In this document: in pieces, positions 44,506-52,656 of the stretch
How positions within the stretch are numbered: position 1 is the stretch's first letter
Layout: every line of letters starts with the position of its first letter
From: Companilactobacillus sp.
GTDB taxonomy: Bacteria; Bacillota; Bacilli; Lactobacillales; Lactobacillaceae
Length of the DNA: 64,000 nucleotides
Reading direction: 5' to 3'
NCBI RefSeq assembly: GCF_022484265.1
Contig: NZ_JAKVLR010000001.1
Location: 1,054,001-1,118,000, forward strand
The notes under the pieces: model-generated
Databases searched by the model: none
Told to the model about the DNA's origin: nothing
Seen by the model: the letters and a program-made list of their open reading frames with translations, nothing else
Position numbers and translations under genes: made by a program

Positions 44506-44572
44506 AATAATCCTCCATGATTATGCATGAAATTATTCCATTTCAAATGTCAACCATAAAGGGATTATCGCA

Positions 44573-44731
44573 GAACGTAGTGGGCCCACTTGGAGCTTAC
44601 CGCAAAGACCGCGCCAATCTTCAAGCTGCACCTTCTACTAAGCACTGCTTCGCATTGCAAGTAGAATATCACTACTGAGGCCGAGCGCACCACCACCCCG
44701 AAGTCTAAACAGAGTTAGTTCAAAATCTTCT
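44573..44731 (-). repeat. structured repeat, copy C, head half (split by IS3 element)
   Basis: Minus-strand head TTTTGAACTAACTCTG and TTTAGAC (44704-44731), outer-stem 5' arm 44677-44705, core CCTCAGTAGTG, arm 1 at 44633-44666 (TTCTACT with AGTAGAA) and arm 2 at 44589-44625. The outer stem GACTTCGGGGTGG is unrelated in sequence to those of copies B and D but pairs with 42850-42862. It is head-to-head with copy D. Confidence 0.82.
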
Positions 44732-44956
44732 TTTCCCCTTTTAAAAAAAGGAATGTCGGCAGTGTTAGCAATTACTGGGAACTTGTCTGTTCACTTTAAT
44801 GTATCGTCTAACTCTAAATTGTTTAATTGCTTCTTTGTGTTAGTGGAGTCGCGGTTGCTCCTCCAAAAATCAAAATCAGAAGAATTCGAATACCTCGAGT
44901 TGATTGACTAACTTTAATTTATTGCAAGTATAAGTTGCATTCCTTATTTCAAACAT

Positions 44957-45166
44957 ATTTAGAGAGTTTGACTTAACTCTGTTTAGACGGAGGACGGAAA
45001 TTGATGCCCGGCTCAGTAGGGAAGTTGTCGTTAGCTGGCGACGACGCCAGCTTAGGACAAGAGGCAGCTTTGAGATGTTTTCGGTTTGTGAAAATAGCTC
45101 AAAGTGTCTCCCCTACGTTCCAGACGAAAGGCAATCAATTTCCGTCCGGAGTCGGCCCGCATACCG
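44957..45166 (+). repeat. structured repeat, copy D
   Basis: Near twin of copy B. Outer stem 44986-45008 with 45130-45153; core AGTAGGG with CCCTACG; arm 1 at 45025-45060; arm 2 at 45068-45104; tail GTCGGCCCGCATACCGC. Compared with copy B, a T-A pair in the outer stem (AAATTGAT with ATCAATTT) is replaced by C-G (AAATCGAT with ATCGATTT), a compensatory change. The preceding 220 bases back to copy C hold no gene that I can see. Confidence 0.85.
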
Positions 45167-45168
45167 CA

Positions 45169-45203
45169 CAAAAAAAGAGTCCCTCTCTATCTGAAGGACT
45201 CTC
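45169..45203 (-). terminator. terminator after the surface protein gene
   Basis: AGAGTCC (45176-45182) pairs with GGACTCT (45197-45203), with a T run on the minus strand. It touches the tail of repeat copy D. Confidence 0.7.
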
Positions 45204-45271
45204 TACCACTATGAAAATTGTTTTGAGTATTATCTAAGAATTGGATTATTCATTTTGAGGATGAATTGTTG

Positions 45272-46750
45272 TTAGTTTAATGTTACCCCGCTTCCTTGCA
45301 TGATCCACTCGTTAGTAGATACGCGATAGTAGATATTGCCGTTTGCATCTTTTGCTTGTTGGTCAGTTGCCCAAGAAGAGTCGCCTGCTAGGCCTCGTGT
45401 AGCTGATGAGCCGTCTTTACCGTATAGCGAGTATACGAATCCTGCTGGTCCAGCTAAACTTACGGTTGAGCCACTTGGCAAGTCAGTAATGTCTGTTAAG
45501 CCAGTATTCTCATCTCCGCCGCCTGATGTGTCTTTGTCAGCGTATTTAACTTCTGAAGCTTTTACCCATTCATTTGTTGATACACGGTAGAATACTTCAC
45601 CGGTATTGTTGTTAACACGTTTCGTGTCTGTGAACCAGTCTGTTCCCTGAGCTAGCGCACGTCCGTTAACCTTATTGCCCTTTTGGTCATAAAGTGCTGT
45701 GACGTTGCTTGGGTCGCTTCCATTAGTGATTGGAGTTGTTACCACACCGTTGATTTCAGAATTTGTGTAGTTATCAAGACCTACGTCAATTTCACGTGTC
45801 AATGTTAATGTGTTTCCAATCTTGTCCCAAACCTTGCTCAACAGTCCACCACTATATCCTTCGCCATTGATTGTGATTTGGTCTAAGTCGTTGAATAAAG
45901 CGTTGTATTCATTACGATTGAACTTGATTGTCATCTTCTGAACAACTTTACCAGCTTTTGGAAGTGTTGATTGGTTGATGATTGTTGCTAAATCCAATCC
46001 ATTGTAAAAAGTTGATGTAACATCTTGTGGCGTAACGTCGTTTCCAAGATTATCTTTGATTGTGATTGGATATTGGCCTGTAGTACCAAAATCAGTCTTT
46101 GATTGTCCAACGTATCCTTCAACTGGTGTTTCGAAATTAATGTTCATTGCATGAACTTGTTGGATAGTTGTTTGTGTTTTTGCATAAACTGTCTTATCTA
46201 ATGGTTTACCATTCAATTCAACTGGCTCAAAGTATTTAACCAATTGTTGGTTTGACCAAAGTGCATGGTCTTTAACCGTTTGCATTGGTAATCCAACGAT
46301 TCGATAATTTACTGATCCTCCGTACTGACCAGCTGCGACCATTTGGTTCTTCCATTCTGAAGATGTTCCTTCAGCTGGAACTACTACGTAAACGATCGAG
46401 TTAAGCAATGCGGTTACGTCTAGGTCGTTGATCACTGATTGGTATTGCGGATGCAATGGTCTTAAGATCCCATTTAGTAATTCACCTGAATAGGTGTATC
46501 GGTTGTTAGTGTTCAATAATGCGAATGCTGATCCATAAATGAAATCTGCTTGTGTTGCATTATTGTAATTCTTGAAAGTTGCATCAAAAGTATTGTATGC
46601 ATCTTCCTGAGTTGCTTTGCTATAAGTTGCCTTGGCAGTATTGGCTGCAGTCGGAACTGCTGAGGTAGAGTTTAAAATAGGTGCAGCAACTGGTGCAACA
46701 GCTACTAGGGTTGCGGCAGCAAATCCGGCGTATTTGATAGATTTTTTCAT
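45272..46750 (-). CDS. secreted surface (S-layer-like) protein
   Basis: Exported protein of 492 residues. The ATG at 46750 follows GGAGGACACGAC; the signal peptide MKKSIKYAGFAAATLVAVAP probably ends near NSTSA. The middle is mostly beta-rich without a family I recognise. The C-terminus has two related repeats, each ending in YYRVSTNEW or FYRVSTNEW, the pattern of lactobacillar surface and SLAP-like wall-binding domains. No LPXTG motif or membrane anchor is visible, so attachment is probably non-covalent. Confidence 0.8.
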   Translation of the reverse strand: MKKSIKYAGFAAATLVAVAPVAAPILNSTSAVPTAANTAKATYSKATQEDAYNTFDATFKNYNNATQADFIYGSAFALLNTNNRYTYSGELLNGILRPLHPQYQSVINDLDVTALLNSIVYVVVPAEGTSSEWKNQMVAAGQYGGSVNYRIVGLPMQTVKDHALWSNQQLVKYFEPVELNGKPLDKTVYAKTQTTIQQVHAMNINFETPVEGYVGQSKTDFGTTGQYPITIKDNLGNDVTPQDVTSTFYNGLDLATIINQSTLPKAGKVVQKMTIKFNRNEYNALFNDLDQITINGEGYSGGLLSKVWDKIGNTLTLTREIDVGLDNYTNSEINGVVTTPITNGSDPSNVTALYDQKGNKVNGRALAQGTDWFTDTKRVNNNTGEVFYRVSTNEWVKASEVKYADKDTSGGGDENTGLTDITDLPSGSTVSLAGPAGFVYSLYGKDGSSATRGLAGDSSWATDQQAKDANGNIYYRVSTNEWIMQGSGVTLN

Positions 46751-46930
46751 GTCGTGTCCTCCGATAGTTGTTTTTTGTTTTTGTTTACGAAAATAATGTA
46801 CCATGCGAAAAAGCGAATATCAATACATTTATTTATTATAACAATAAGATAAATCTTATATACACGCTATAAATATTGATATATCAGTGAAAGCGGATAC
46901 CCAATATTTGTAAAAAAAATTTACAAAAAG

Positions 46931-46967
46931 TAAAAAAAGACCCATCTTTCGGTTTGAAAGATGGGTC
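46931..46967 (-). terminator. terminator after the O-antigen-ligase-like gene
   Basis: AAGACCCATCTTTC pairs with GAAAGATGGGTCTT, followed by a T run on the minus strand. Confidence 0.92.
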
Positions 46968-46973
46968 TTGATG

Positions 46974-48368
46974 CTATTCGATCACGTCTAACTCGACGGG
47001 ATCTTTTTTATTTTTAACGAATAATTTTGCATTGTACATTGCAAATGCCAATGAAGTTACGAAGTAAATACTTACTGACGGTGCTTCGATAACGTGACCT
47101 GTTAGCAATGCCATACCAAATCCTAATAGGACACTGGCAACTAACATTGCCCACTTGAATGACCACATTGAACCGAAACGTCTGAAGAATAGGATCAACA
47201 AGTAGATGAAACTATAGATCAGAGGCAACATGTAAATGATTGCACCTAAGAATCCGAATTGGAACAAGATATCGACGTAATCCATTTCAACTAACTTGGC
47301 ATGCTTAACTTTCTTGAAACTAGTTGCGTACCCCATTCCAAATATCTTTTGTGCAGGAGTAGCTTTAGCAAAGTTATGCGATGCATTCTCGAAGTAAATT
47401 GTCCGACCACTGAAGATATATGAAACATACTTGTTAGTTTGGACATACTTCTCTTGGTCTTTGTTAAGGCCCTTTTTAGTCTTAGCACGTTCCTTCTTAT
47501 ACTTGATCATTTCTTCATGCAAGTTTTGAGTCTTGGCAACAGCCATCATTGGATAAGCCACACCGATTCCAATTAACGTTGCAATCATCAGAACGATCAT
47601 CCCATTTAAGTGTTTGGGATTACCTTTTCTTTGAATACGTTGAACTAAGGCTGCCAATAGTCCCATAACAGTACCGAAGATGATTGCAATAAATGCACCC
47701 TTGGTACCAATCAATAGAGCTGAATAAACAGCTAAGACAACTGAGATCCAGTAATACCATCTCTTAGCGTTTGAAAGTTTGTCTGTAGCATACCAGACCA
47801 AAATAGGAAACGAGATCGAAACGATAGCACTTAGCTCATTAGCAGCATAGAACCAGCCACTCTCACCTAAGTTATAGTAAGAATATGAACTGAAACTGGA
47901 ATGAGTGAAGTGTGCAATGATCATTACGACCGAAATGATGTTGACTGCATAAAATACCACTTTCGGGAAGTATTTGTTTAAAATACCATCACGATGAAGT
48001 TCTTCAAAAGCAAAGAAGTAAGCAAATAGCATAATTGGATAATACATACTTTTTGCTAGAGTAGTTAATTCTAGACTTGGAACAAATAGTACCTTTTGTT
48101 TGTAGTTGACGAACATACTTATTGCAGCTACTAAAGCTAAGATAACGAAGTAGCCAATGATCATAAATCCTTTTTTAGTGTTACGGTTCAACAACAAGTA
48201 CATGATCAAAAAGACAACTGTTACAGCCATGACGAGCAATCTTACGAAAACCCCAAATGTCACGCTCATATGTTCTTTAGCCATTACCCCAGTAATGGCA
48301 TCTAATACCGGTTGAAAAACAATATACAGCATTAAGAAAATGCTGTATTTTTTAATAAAACTTTGCAT
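46974..48368 (-). CDS. O-antigen ligase/polymerase-like membrane protein
   Basis: Integral membrane protein of 464 residues with about eleven or twelve hydrophobic segments and a large external loop (about 290-360, rich in Lys and containing FSGRTIYFENASHNF). This layout, with the RxxxW/Y-like loop start, matches the Wzy/WaaL family that joins or polymerises lipid-linked saccharides. No other polysaccharide genes lie beside it, so the polymer is unknown. Confidence 0.78.
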   Translation of the reverse strand: MQSFIKKYSIFLMLYIVFQPVLDAITGVMAKEHMSVTFGVFVRLLVMAVTVVFLIMYLLLNRNTKKGFMIIGYFVILALVAAISMFVNYKQKVLFVPSLELTTLAKSMYYPIMLFAYFFAFEELHRDGILNKYFPKVVFYAVNIISVVMIIAHFTHSSFSSYSYYNLGESGWFYAANELSAIVSISFPILVWYATDKLSNAKRWYYWISVVLAVYSALLIGTKGAFIAIIFGTVMGLLAALVQRIQRKGNPKHLNGMIVLMIATLIGIGVAYPMMAVAKTQNLHEEMIKYKKERAKTKKGLNKDQEKYVQTNKYVSYIFSGRTIYFENASHNFAKATPAQKIFGMGYATSFKKVKHAKLVEMDYVDILFQFGFLGAIIYMLPLIYSFIYLLILFFRRFGSMWSFKWAMLVASVLLGFGMALLTGHVIEAPSVSIYFVTSLAFAMYNAKLFVKNKKDPVELDVIE

Positions 48369-48448
48369 ATAATACTCCCAATAAAAAAGTTTGAATGGAC
48401 AGTTAAGTATATATTAACTCATATATGACCTATATCTACATAAATATC

Positions 48449-49150
48449 TTATCTTTCAAGATAAAATTCAAAACGTTCGCCGACGTATTGAGAACGAACA
48501 TACTCAAATGGCAATCCGTCATCTAACGTAGTTACCTGACGTAGTCTTAAAATAGCAGAACCGCGCTTAACATTCAATAAAGTTGCAATTCGTTCTGAAG
48601 CTAACATTGCAGAAACGGTTTGGCTGGCCTTGCCTAATTTCAAGCCGGCCTTCTCTTCTAGAGCATTATAAAGCGATGATGTAATATCTTGCTTATCAAG
48701 ATTTTCAACAATGCTGCTAGGAATCGTAGCGACTTCAAAACAGATAGGTTGATTATCTGCGTAACGGATACGTTCCATTCGAAGAACTTCGTCTCCTTCG
48801 TGCAACTTCAATTTTTCCATTTCGCTTAAGGATGGATCAGCCACATGGTAAGACACAGTCTTGCTAGATGGATGCTTACCTTGGCTTTCGGTTATCTCTG
48901 TAAAGCTAGTCGTCCCAGACATTTTCTCTTGGACTTTGCTACTGGCAACATAAGTACCAGAACCAACTTGACGCTGTAAAATCCCTTCATCAACTAAGGT
49001 TTGGATGGCTTGTCTTAAAGTCATTCTACTTACGTCAAATTCGTCAGCAAGCTTTCTTTCTGAGGGAATCCGGGCGCCGACAGCCCACTTGCCTTCTTCA
49101 ATTTCTTTCTTGATTCGATTATGAATTTGAATATAAACAGGGACTTTCAT
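48449..49150 (-). CDS. GntR/HutC-family transcriptional regulator
   Basis: Repressor-type regulator of 233 residues. The ATG at 49150 is six bases after GGAGG. The N-terminal winged helix contains PSERKLADEFDVSRMTLRQA; the C-terminal UTRA domain binds an effector, often a sugar phosphate. It has no neighbouring metabolic operon. A CTGTA/TACAG inverted repeat brackets its own -10, suggesting self-control. Confidence 0.9.
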   Translation of the reverse strand: MKVPVYIQIHNRIKKEIEEGKWAVGARIPSERKLADEFDVSRMTLRQAIQTLVDEGILQRQVGSGTYVASSKVQEKMSGTTSFTEITESQGKHPSSKTVSYHVADPSLSEMEKLKLHEGDEVLRMERIRYADNQPICFEVATIPSSIVENLDKQDITSSLYNALEEKAGLKLGKASQTVSAMLASERIATLLNVKRGSAILRLRQVTTLDDGLPFEYVRSQYVGERFEFYLER

Positions 49151-49183
49151 CATTATCCTCCCCCTCATGATTTACAGGATAAA

Positions 49184-49202
49184 CTGTACCTAAATTATAC
49201 AG
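49184..49202 (-). promoter_or_regulatory. GntR-gene promoter with inverted-repeat operator
   Basis: A minus-strand -10 TATAAT (49194-49199) is overlapped by the inverted repeat CTGTA (49184-49188) and TACAG (49198-49202). Such placement fits autoregulation by the HutC-type product. Confidence 0.5.
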
Positions 49203-49218
49203 TACTTTTACAAATTTA

Positions 49219-49249
49219 GAAAAAAAAGGACCGATAAAAATCGGTCCTT
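49219..49249 (-). terminator. terminator after the tRNA-Tyr/tRNA-Gln unit
   Basis: AAGGACCGAT pairs with ATCGGTCCTT around a short A-rich loop, followed by a T run on the minus strand. Confidence 0.9.
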
Positions 49250-49255
49250 CTGTGA

Positions 49256-49327
49256 TTGGGTTAGCTGGATTCGAACCAGCGCATGACAGGATCAAAACCT
49301 GTTGCCTTACCGCTTGGCTATAACCCA
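49256..49327 (-). tRNA. tRNA-Gln (anticodon TTG)
   Basis: A 72-base cloverleaf: acceptor TGGGTTA with TAACCCA, discriminator A, anticodon loop TTTTGAT giving TTG. CCA is not encoded. It lies five bases after tRNA-Tyr. Charging would use GatCAB, encoded at 11.5-14.6 kb. Confidence 0.95.
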
Positions 49328-49332
49328 ATGAA

Positions 49333-49415
49333 TGGAGGGGAGTGGATTCGAACCACCGAACCCGAAGGAGCGGATTTACAGTCCGCCGCGTTTAGCCAGA
49401 CTTCGCTACCCCTCC
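49333..49415 (-). tRNA. tRNA-Tyr (anticodon GTA)
   Basis: An 83-base class II tRNA: acceptor GGAGGGG with CCCCTCC, discriminator A, loop CTGTAAA giving GTA, and a long variable arm. CCA is not encoded. Confidence 0.95.
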
Positions 49416-49574
49416 AAAGTCTTATCTTTCGACTTAAAATATATTACCGGAGATTCAGAGAAATTTCAAGGGCTATAATATAAAAATTAAAAAAATGTCC
49501 AAAAGCATCTCTGCAATTGGACATTTCCGTGATCAGTTATCGAATATTTTTATCTTTATACCTATTAAATGAGG

Positions 49575-50813
49575 TTAAGCAATCGTATCGTCAACGTCGA
49601 CTTTTTCCAAAAATTGGATTGTCAGCTTTTGATACATTTCAATGTAATCATAATACATTTGTTTGCTTAACTCCTCATTTACTTGATGAGAGGTCAAATT
49701 ACCGGGTCCTGCGACGATAAATGGCACCTTGGCAGATTTACCCTTGATCAAGTTGGATGCGTCTGTGATACCAGGACTGACGACAATCATGATGTCGCCA
49801 TTTTGATACTTCTGCATCGTTGAATTGATATCAGCGAATAATTCCTTCAAATAGACAACTTCACCCTTAGTGTATTTGTGCAACAACTCAGTAGTTAGCT
49901 GAATCAATAAGTTATCCTTGTCGCCGTCAACAGGTCCTTCATCCATGACCATTTCCATAGCGATATGAGCACCTTGTTTGTTGTACTTGTCGACTAGCTC
50001 ATTTAATACCTTTACAACTTCATCATTTTGATATTCAGGAATAGTTCTAACATTTACTTCGGCTTCAGCAGAGTCAGGAATGGAGTTAACTTGCGTTCCA
50101 CCTTTGATCGTTGTCGTATTGAATACTAGTGGACCCATGGAATCGTGTGGACGAGGATCATTTCTAAACTTGTCAGTAGCTTCGTTCAACAAATTCATTA
50201 GTGGATCAATAGCATTGAATCCAAGCTCTGGCATGGAACTGTGGCTGGTCTTACCTTTAGAAGTAAATTTAATGTCCATTGAACCCTTTTGGGCATATGA
50301 CTCGTTAAATCCGGTTGGTTCACCGATGATCAAACCATCGACATCATCCATGTAGCCATCTTTTTGCATGAATGCCGAACCTTCTTCACCGACTTCTTCT
50401 CCTAAGGTTGCCATCAAACGAATCGTTCCTTGCTTTGGTAAACCTTGCTGATGCAATTCGATCATAGTGATCACCATTGCAGCCAACCCAGATTTCATAT
50501 CGCTGACTCCACGACCATATAACTTGCCGTCTTTTTCTGTGAGTTTAAATGGGTCTGAATTCCAGTCATCTAAATTACCCGGATCAACAACATCCATATG
50601 TCCGGTCAATCCCAAGACTGGTTTTCCATGTCCAATTTCAGCAACCAAATTGGCACGATTGCCATTAACATTAGTCAATTCAGCTTTAATATCGTGTTTT
50701 GCAAATAAATCTTGAATATAGGTAGCGACTTCTTTTTCATTGTCGTTGACCGAGTTGATCGAAATAAGGTCCTTTAAAATATCTAGCTTTTGTTCATCAT
50801 TAAAAACAGCCAT
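49575..50813 (-). CDS. M20-family peptidase, ArgE/DapE type
   Basis: Cytoplasmic zinc hydrolase of 412 residues. The ATG at 50813 follows GGAGGGAC; upstream in-frame starts lack a site. Metal ligands sit in GHMDVVDPG (His72, Asp74) and the catalytic Glu pair in TLGEEVGEEGS. The middle dimerisation domain is complete. Relatives include succinyl-diaminopimelate desuccinylase and acetylornithine deacetylase; which amide is cleaved is not clear. Confidence 0.88.
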   Translation of the reverse strand: MAVFNDEQKLDILKDLISINSVNDNEKEVATYIQDLFAKHDIKAELTNVNGNRANLVAEIGHGKPVLGLTGHMDVVDPGNLDDWNSDPFKLTEKDGKLYGRGVSDMKSGLAAMVITMIELHQQGLPKQGTIRLMATLGEEVGEEGSAFMQKDGYMDDVDGLIIGEPTGFNESYAQKGSMDIKFTSKGKTSHSSMPELGFNAIDPLMNLLNEATDKFRNDPRPHDSMGPLVFNTTTIKGGTQVNSIPDSAEAEVNVRTIPEYQNDEVVKVLNELVDKYNKQGAHIAMEMVMDEGPVDGDKDNLLIQLTTELLHKYTKGEVVYLKELFADINSTMQKYQNGDIMIVVSPGITDASNLIKGKSAKVPFIVAGPGNLTSHQVNEELSKQMYYDYIEMYQKLTIQFLEKVDVDDTIA

Positions 50814-50967
50814 AAATAGTCCCTCCATCGTTTCTATTTTTATTATGACCAAGTCTGGCCTGTCTGGTTGGTCAAAATCGTCAATACACCTCCATTATAG
50901 TTAATTAGTTCACAAATTGGTGATTATTTGGTATAAAAATTTTTATCATATGTGATTTATAAATTGC

Positions 50968-51016
50968 AAAAAAGAAGATATCCTTCAAGCTAATTTGCTC
51001 AAAGAATATCTTCTGT
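50968..51016 (-). terminator. terminator after the peptide transporter gene
   Basis: AGAAGATATCCTT pairs with AAGAATATCTTCT across a long loop, and a T run follows on the minus strand. Confidence 0.75.
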
Positions 51017-51035
51017 AATTAATTTTATTTAAATG

Positions 51036-52508
51036 TTAGTTAACACCCTTCATCAATGGCTTGATCTTAGGTACTAAGAAGGCCAAGATGATTCCGACTA
51101 CTAAGACGACAATGGCTGTAACGCCAAAGAACATCATTTCGTTTGCTGGGTCGCCTGGTTTAAAGAACTTAACGACCTGAGCGTTAATTGATTGTCCAGC
51201 TGAATCAGCTAGGAACCACATACTCATCATTTGTGACGAGAATGCCTTTGGAGCTAGTTTAGTTGTGGCTGATAGGCCGACCGGCGAAACTAACATCTCA
51301 CCTACTTCGATCAAGGCCCATTGACCAACTAACCACCAAGGGCTGATTTTACCTGTTCCAACACTCATTAGAGGTAGAACCAATAAGAAGTATGATGCAG
51401 CTGTAAAGACAAGACCTAACCAAAACTTAGTTGGCGATGATGGTTGTCTCTTACCCAATTTAATCCATAACCATGCAAAGAACGGTGTATAGATAATGAT
51501 GAAGAATGGGTTAAGCATCTGGAAGTATCCAGCTTGCAAGTTCCATCCACCAATATGTAATTGAGTTTGTTCAGCTGCTAATAATGCCATAATAACTGAA
51601 CCTTGTTCTTCAATTGCCCAGAAAACAACGGCAGCGATGAACAATGGAATATAAGCAATAACACGAGATCTTTCGATCTTAGTTACTTTCTTACTTGATA
51701 ACATTACAACGAAATAAATGATTGGCAAAATAATACCTAAAGCACTAATAATGTTGATGACGTTACCAATGTTAAGTGTGTGTGTAAAGAACATAACTAG
51801 TATGATCACAGCAACTGCAATCAAACCATACACTACACGAGAAATAGCTTTAGAACGTTCTGCTGCAGAAATTGGATCTGGAGCATGCATTCCTGATTCA
51901 GGTAGATATTTTCTACCATCAATGTAATAAACTACCAAACCAATAAACATACCAATAGCGGCTAGTGAAAAACCGACGTGGTAGTTATATTGGGCCGCTG
52001 CCCATTGAACAGCGGCAGGAGCAAATAGTGAACCTAAGTTGATACCCATAACGTAAATACTGAATCCAGAATCACGACGTGGATCTTGTTCAGAATAAAG
52101 TGAACCAACCATATCAGAAACATTAGGTTTCAAAAGTCCAGTACCTAATGTGATCAAGACGATCGAGCCGAATAATCCGCCCATTCCGATTGGTAGTGAT
52201 AGAACGATGTGTCCGAACATGATCAAGACACCACCCCAGAAGACAGTTCTTCTAGGTCCTAAAATTCTATCTGAAATATAACCACCAACAACACCTGTCA
52301 TATAAACCATGGCACCATAGATAGCCATGATTGATGCGGCGGTAGTTTGGTTCATACCTAATCCGCCTTTTTCTACAGCCATATACATGTAGAAAATGAG
52401 GATGGCACGCATACCATAGTAACTGAATCTTTCCCAGAATTCAGTTAGAAATAATGTTCTTAAACCTAAAGGTTGTCCCAAGAAACCTCGGTCTTTTTTC
52501 GCATCCAT
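51036..52508 (-). CDS. dtpT: POT-family proton-coupled di/tripeptide transporter
   Basis: MFS membrane transporter of 490 residues with about fourteen hydrophobic segments. TEFWERFSYYGMRAIL in helix 1 is the ExxERFxYY proton-coupling and peptide-binding motif, and GGYISDRILGPRRTV and FSIYVMGINLGSLFAP are further POT signatures. It imports di- and tripeptides. Monocistronic. Confidence 0.94.
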   Translation of the reverse strand: MDAKKDRGFLGQPLGLRTLFLTEFWERFSYYGMRAILIFYMYMAVEKGGLGMNQTTAASIMAIYGAMVYMTGVVGGYISDRILGPRRTVFWGGVLIMFGHIVLSLPIGMGGLFGSIVLITLGTGLLKPNVSDMVGSLYSEQDPRRDSGFSIYVMGINLGSLFAPAAVQWAAAQYNYHVGFSLAAIGMFIGLVVYYIDGRKYLPESGMHAPDPISAAERSKAISRVVYGLIAVAVIILVMFFTHTLNIGNVINIISALGIILPIIYFVVMLSSKKVTKIERSRVIAYIPLFIAAVVFWAIEEQGSVIMALLAAEQTQLHIGGWNLQAGYFQMLNPFFIIIYTPFFAWLWIKLGKRQPSSPTKFWLGLVFTAASYFLLVLPLMSVGTGKISPWWLVGQWALIEVGEMLVSPVGLSATTKLAPKAFSSQMMSMWFLADSAGQSINAQVVKFFKPGDPANEMMFFGVTAIVVLVVGIILAFLVPKIKPLMKGVN

Positions 52509-52613
52509 TTATAATTCTCCTAACTTATCACAACGATGAATTAATATTAAACTCTCACAATACTAATGTCAAAGCAATTTTAATTATAACGCTATAAAGC
52601 TATATATACCAAC

Positions 52614-52650
52614 GAAAAAAAATAAGAATCCTCTAATCAGGATTCTTATA
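52614..52650 (-). terminator. terminator after the glp operon
   Basis: AAGAATCC pairs with GGATTCTT and is followed on the minus strand by a T run, directly after the second glycerol kinase gene. Confidence 0.85.
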
Positions 52651-52656
52651 TATAAA

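Larger units (their letters stand above)
42885..44572 (-). mobile_element. IS3-family insertion sequence (1688 bp)
   Basis: Both ends start with TG, and both have GTTGACATTTGA exactly 18 bases inside, so the terminal inverted repeats are about 30 bases, moderately matched. The element is flanked by the duplication GAA (42882-42884 and 44573-44575), the 3-bp size usual for IS3. Removing the element and one GAA restores an uninterrupted repeat copy C with the family sequence CACTACGTTCCAGAG. It carries overlapping orfA and orfB on the minus strand and looks complete. Confidence 0.92.
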
